Positions 62,338 through 64,000 of a stretch of DNA of 64,000 nt are shown here, in pieces. Source of the stretch: Pseudomonas resinovorans NBRC 106553 (lineage in GTDB: Bacteria; Pseudomonadota; Gammaproteobacteria; Pseudomonadales; Pseudomonadaceae). Each line of letters opens with the position of its first letter. Positions within the stretch are counted from its first letter, which is position 1. A program made the translations under genes and the position numbers. The DNA lies in NCBI RefSeq assembly GCF_000412695.1, contig NC_021499.1:682001-746000 (forward strand), in the 5' to 3' direction. The notes beneath the pieces are model-generated. The model saw nothing but the letters and a program-made list of their open reading frames with translations. It made no database searches and was not told where the DNA came from.

Positions 62338-62830
62338 TCACGAGTCGGCCACGCCGCAACCAATCCCCCATTCGGTGTGGAGCAACCCCTGGCATTTCCT
62401 GGCCTTCGGCTTCGGCTCGGGCACCTTGCCCAAGGCGCCCGGTACCTGGGGCTCGCTGGTGGCCCTGCCCTTCATCCCGCTCTGGCAGATGCTGCCGGAC
62501 TGGGGCTACTGGCTGATGCTGGGGCTGACCATGCTGTTCGGCTTCTGGCTGTGCGGCAAGGTCGCCGACGACCTGCGCGTGCACGACCACGAAGGCATCG
62601 TCTGGGACGAAATGGTCGGCATGTGGATCACCCTCTGGCTGGTGCCCGAGGGCTGGCAATGGCTGCTGGTGGGCTTTGTGGTGTTCCGCGTGATGGACAT
62701 CCTCAAGCCCTGGCCGATCCGCTGGATCGACCGCCACGTCCACGGCGGCGTGGGGATCATGCTTGACGACGTGCTGGCCGGGGTGTTCGCCTGGTTGGCG
62801 ATGCAGCTCATCGTTTGGGGACTGGCCTAG
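62330..62830 (+). CDS. pgpA: Phosphatidylglycerophosphatase A
   Basis: 166-residue inner-membrane phosphatase of phosphatidylglycerol synthesis (EC 3.1.3.27). Landmarks are FGSGTLPKAPGTWGSLVALP near residue 28, the acidic block DHEGIVWDEMVGMWITL near 85, and FRVMDILKPWPIRWIDR near 118, with three or four hydrophobic helices. GTG 62330 has GGGAG upstream and gives the usual length. Confidence 0.94.
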   Translation: MTDHESATPQPIPHSVWSNPWHFLAFGFGSGTLPKAPGTWGSLVALPFIPLWQMLPDWGYWLMLGLTMLFGFWLCGKVADDLRVHDHEGIVWDEMVGMWITLWLVPEGWQWLLVGFVVFRVMDILKPWPIRWIDRHVHGGVGIMLDDVLAGVFAWLAMQLIVWGLA

Positions 62831-62876
62831 GATTGTCAGGACCCTGTTCGGGGACATGTGGGTGAAGGGAGGTTTC

Positions 62877-63632
62877 ATGCGCAGCTGGATAGTGGCGGTG
62901 CTGGTCGGTTGCATGCTGCTTCCCGCAGCCTGGGCCGAATCCTTCCCGGCCAACGAAATCCATCTCGCCAGCGAAGTCTGGCCCGAGCACACCGAGGCCG
63001 ACGGCAGCGGGCTCGGCTGGGACATCCTGCGCCTGGTCTACGAGCCCGAAGGCATCCAGCTGAAGATCCGCTCGGTGCCCTATACCCGCTCCATCGGCCT
63101 GGTGCAGCGTGGCGAGGCGGATGCCTGGGTCGGTTCCTACCGCGGCGAGGTCGAGAACGCCTGGTACCCGCGCTGGCACTACGACGCCGACCAGGTCAGC
63201 GCCCTGGCGCTGAAAACCTCGCCGGTACCGACGCTGGAAAACCTGGGCCAATACCGCCTGGCCTGGATTCGCGGCTACGACTACCAGGACTACCTGCCGA
63301 ACCTGAAGCTCTACAAGGAAATCCAGCGGCGCAGCGGCATCCTCTCGATGCTCGACCTGGGCCATGTGGACTTCTATATCGACGCCCGTACCGAGGTGGA
63401 CGACGTGCTGGAGAGTGCCGCCGACCCAAGCCGCTACCAGGTCATCCCGCTGACGCGCCTGCCGCTCTACCTGGGGTTCGCCAACACCGAGCGCGGCCGG
63501 CACCTGGCGGAGGTTTTCGATCGGCGCATGAGCGCCCTGGTGGCCAGTGGCGAACTGCGGCCGCTGTTCGTGCGCTGGAAGCAACCCTATGCCTTCGACA
63601 AGGAACTGGAGAAACCCCATGTCGCGCACTGA
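62877..63632 (+). CDS. Periplasmic solute-binding-like protein (family 3, SBP_bac_3)
   Basis: 251-residue protein with signal peptide MRSWIVAVLVGCMLLPAAWA and a family-3 binding-protein fold (IHLASEVWPEHTEADGSGLGWDILRLVYEPEGIQLKI; VQRGEADAWVGSY; DARTEVDDVLES). It has no ABC permease partner here. GGGAGG lies five bases before ATG 62877. The ligand is unknown. Confidence 0.82.
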   Translation: MRSWIVAVLVGCMLLPAAWAESFPANEIHLASEVWPEHTEADGSGLGWDILRLVYEPEGIQLKIRSVPYTRSIGLVQRGEADAWVGSYRGEVENAWYPRWHYDADQVSALALKTSPVPTLENLGQYRLAWIRGYDYQDYLPNLKLYKEIQRRSGILSMLDLGHVDFYIDARTEVDDVLESAADPSRYQVIPLTRLPLYLGFANTERGRHLAEVFDRRMSALVASGELRPLFVRWKQPYAFDKELEKPHVAH

Positions 63633-64000
63633 TGCCTACATCGCCGCCTGCCTGCTGGCGCTGCTTCCCGCGCTTGCCGGGGCGGCCACCCAGGTGCAGG
63701 TGGTGGGCCTGTTTCCGGGTGCCGCGGTGCTCAACGTCGATGGCCAGCGCAAGCTGGTGAAGGTGGGCCAGACCGGCCCCGGCGGCGTCCAGGTGATCAG
63801 CGCCGACAGCAAGGGTGCGGTACTGCGGGTCGACGGCGTGGAGCGTGGCTACAGCCTCAGCCGCGAATACAACACCAGCGCCGAGGCCGCCGAACCGGGC
63901 ACCGCGGCGCCGCCGCAGCGGGCCCAGTTGAGTATCGCCCGTGGCAACAACGGGCACTTCCAGGTGGCCGGTTCCATCGAAGGCCACCCGGTGCAGTTCC
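63619..64000 (+). CDS. Retropepsin-like aspartic protease, N-terminal part (runs off the window)
   Basis: First 127 residues. Signal peptide to about residue 22 (CLLALLPALAGA), an SH3-like region (VQVVGLFPGAAVLNVDGQRKLVKVGQ), a linker, then RGNNGHFQVAGSIEGHPVQF. This is the lead-in to the DTGA active site of clan AA proteases of the TIGR02281 type. The active site itself lies beyond 64000. The ATG overlaps the end of the preceding gene by 14 bases. Confidence 0.75.
   Translation, partial: MSRTDAYIAACLLALLPALAGAATQVQVVGLFPGAAVLNVDGQRKLVKVGQTGPGGVQVISADSKGAVLRVDGVERGYSLSREYNTSAEAAEPGTAAPPQRAQLSIARGNNGHFQVAGSIEGHPVQF

Overview
The window comes from a high-GC gammaproteobacterium of the genus Pseudomonas in the broad sense, close to the P. 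aeruginosa / P. resinovorans side. Supporting this are gene orders known from P. aeruginosa: uvrA / MFS / ssb; cobG-H-I-J facing cobL-cbiD-cobK; chelatase / DAHP synthase / cobN / cobW; and oprG, the zinc-stress ABC operon, then nrdR-ribD-ribE-ribB-ribH-nusB-thiL-pgpA. Several families of Pseudomonas-type intergenic palindromes support it too. I saw no rRNA, tRNA, CRISPR array, transposase or phage gene.

Layout. 1-2880: start of uvrA (minus), a YajR-like MFS exporter, ssb. 2880-22200: a nearly self-contained sugar-acid island: aldose epimerase, FCD-type GntR regulator, EamA permease, TRAP transporter (three genes), aldarolactonase, uronate dehydrogenase, then divergently kdgD, oxoglutarate-semialdehyde dehydrogenase, two glucarate-dehydratase-family enzymes, a GudP-like MFS permease, garD, a 2-hydroxyacid dehydrogenase and a convergent OprD-type porin. 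22200-26340: iron uptake (TonB receptor, FecR, FecI) with a Fur-box-like site. 26400-34933: first cobalamin block. 34960-36260: ccdAB toxin-antitoxin and an unrelated small membrane protein. 36400-47440: second cobalamin block (ChlI/VWA chelatase, a DAHP synthase with leader peptides, cobN, cobW, two divergent cobalamin riboswitches, cbtB-cbtA-cobE-cobM). 47537-49343: two sugar-nucleotide SDR genes. 49618-53590: oprG and a zinc-stress operon. 53649-56300: small genes, CnoX-like thioredoxin, methyltransferase, lipoprotein. 56411-64000: nrdR, riboflavin genes with an FMN riboswitch, nusB, thiL, pgpA, a periplasmic binding protein and the start of an aspartic protease.

How the genes work together. 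The sugar-acid island encodes the oxidative route: hexuronate -> (Udh) aldarolactone -> (lactonase) glucarate/galactarate -> (GudD/GarD) 5-dehydro-4-deoxyglucarate -> (KdgD) 2,5-dioxopentanoate -> (dehydrogenase) 2-oxoglutarate, with its own porin, TRAP system and MFS permease. Five copies of a TNGTNNNACNA-type operator lie at the promoters of the regulator, udh, kdgD and the porin, which points to one FadR-type regulon. The cobalamin blocks cover most corrin-ring steps from precorrin-2 plus cobalt uptake and insertion; three cobalamin riboswitches control them.

Features most worth a second look: a dnaX-type slippery heptamer at the end of the ChlI frame that would fuse it by -1 frameshifting to the VWA frame; two aromatic-rich leader peptides around an attenuator before the DAHP synthase; a mobile-type repeat inside the variable arm of the FMN riboswitch; a paired-operator promoter copied between udh and the porin; and back-to-back cobalamin riboswitches.
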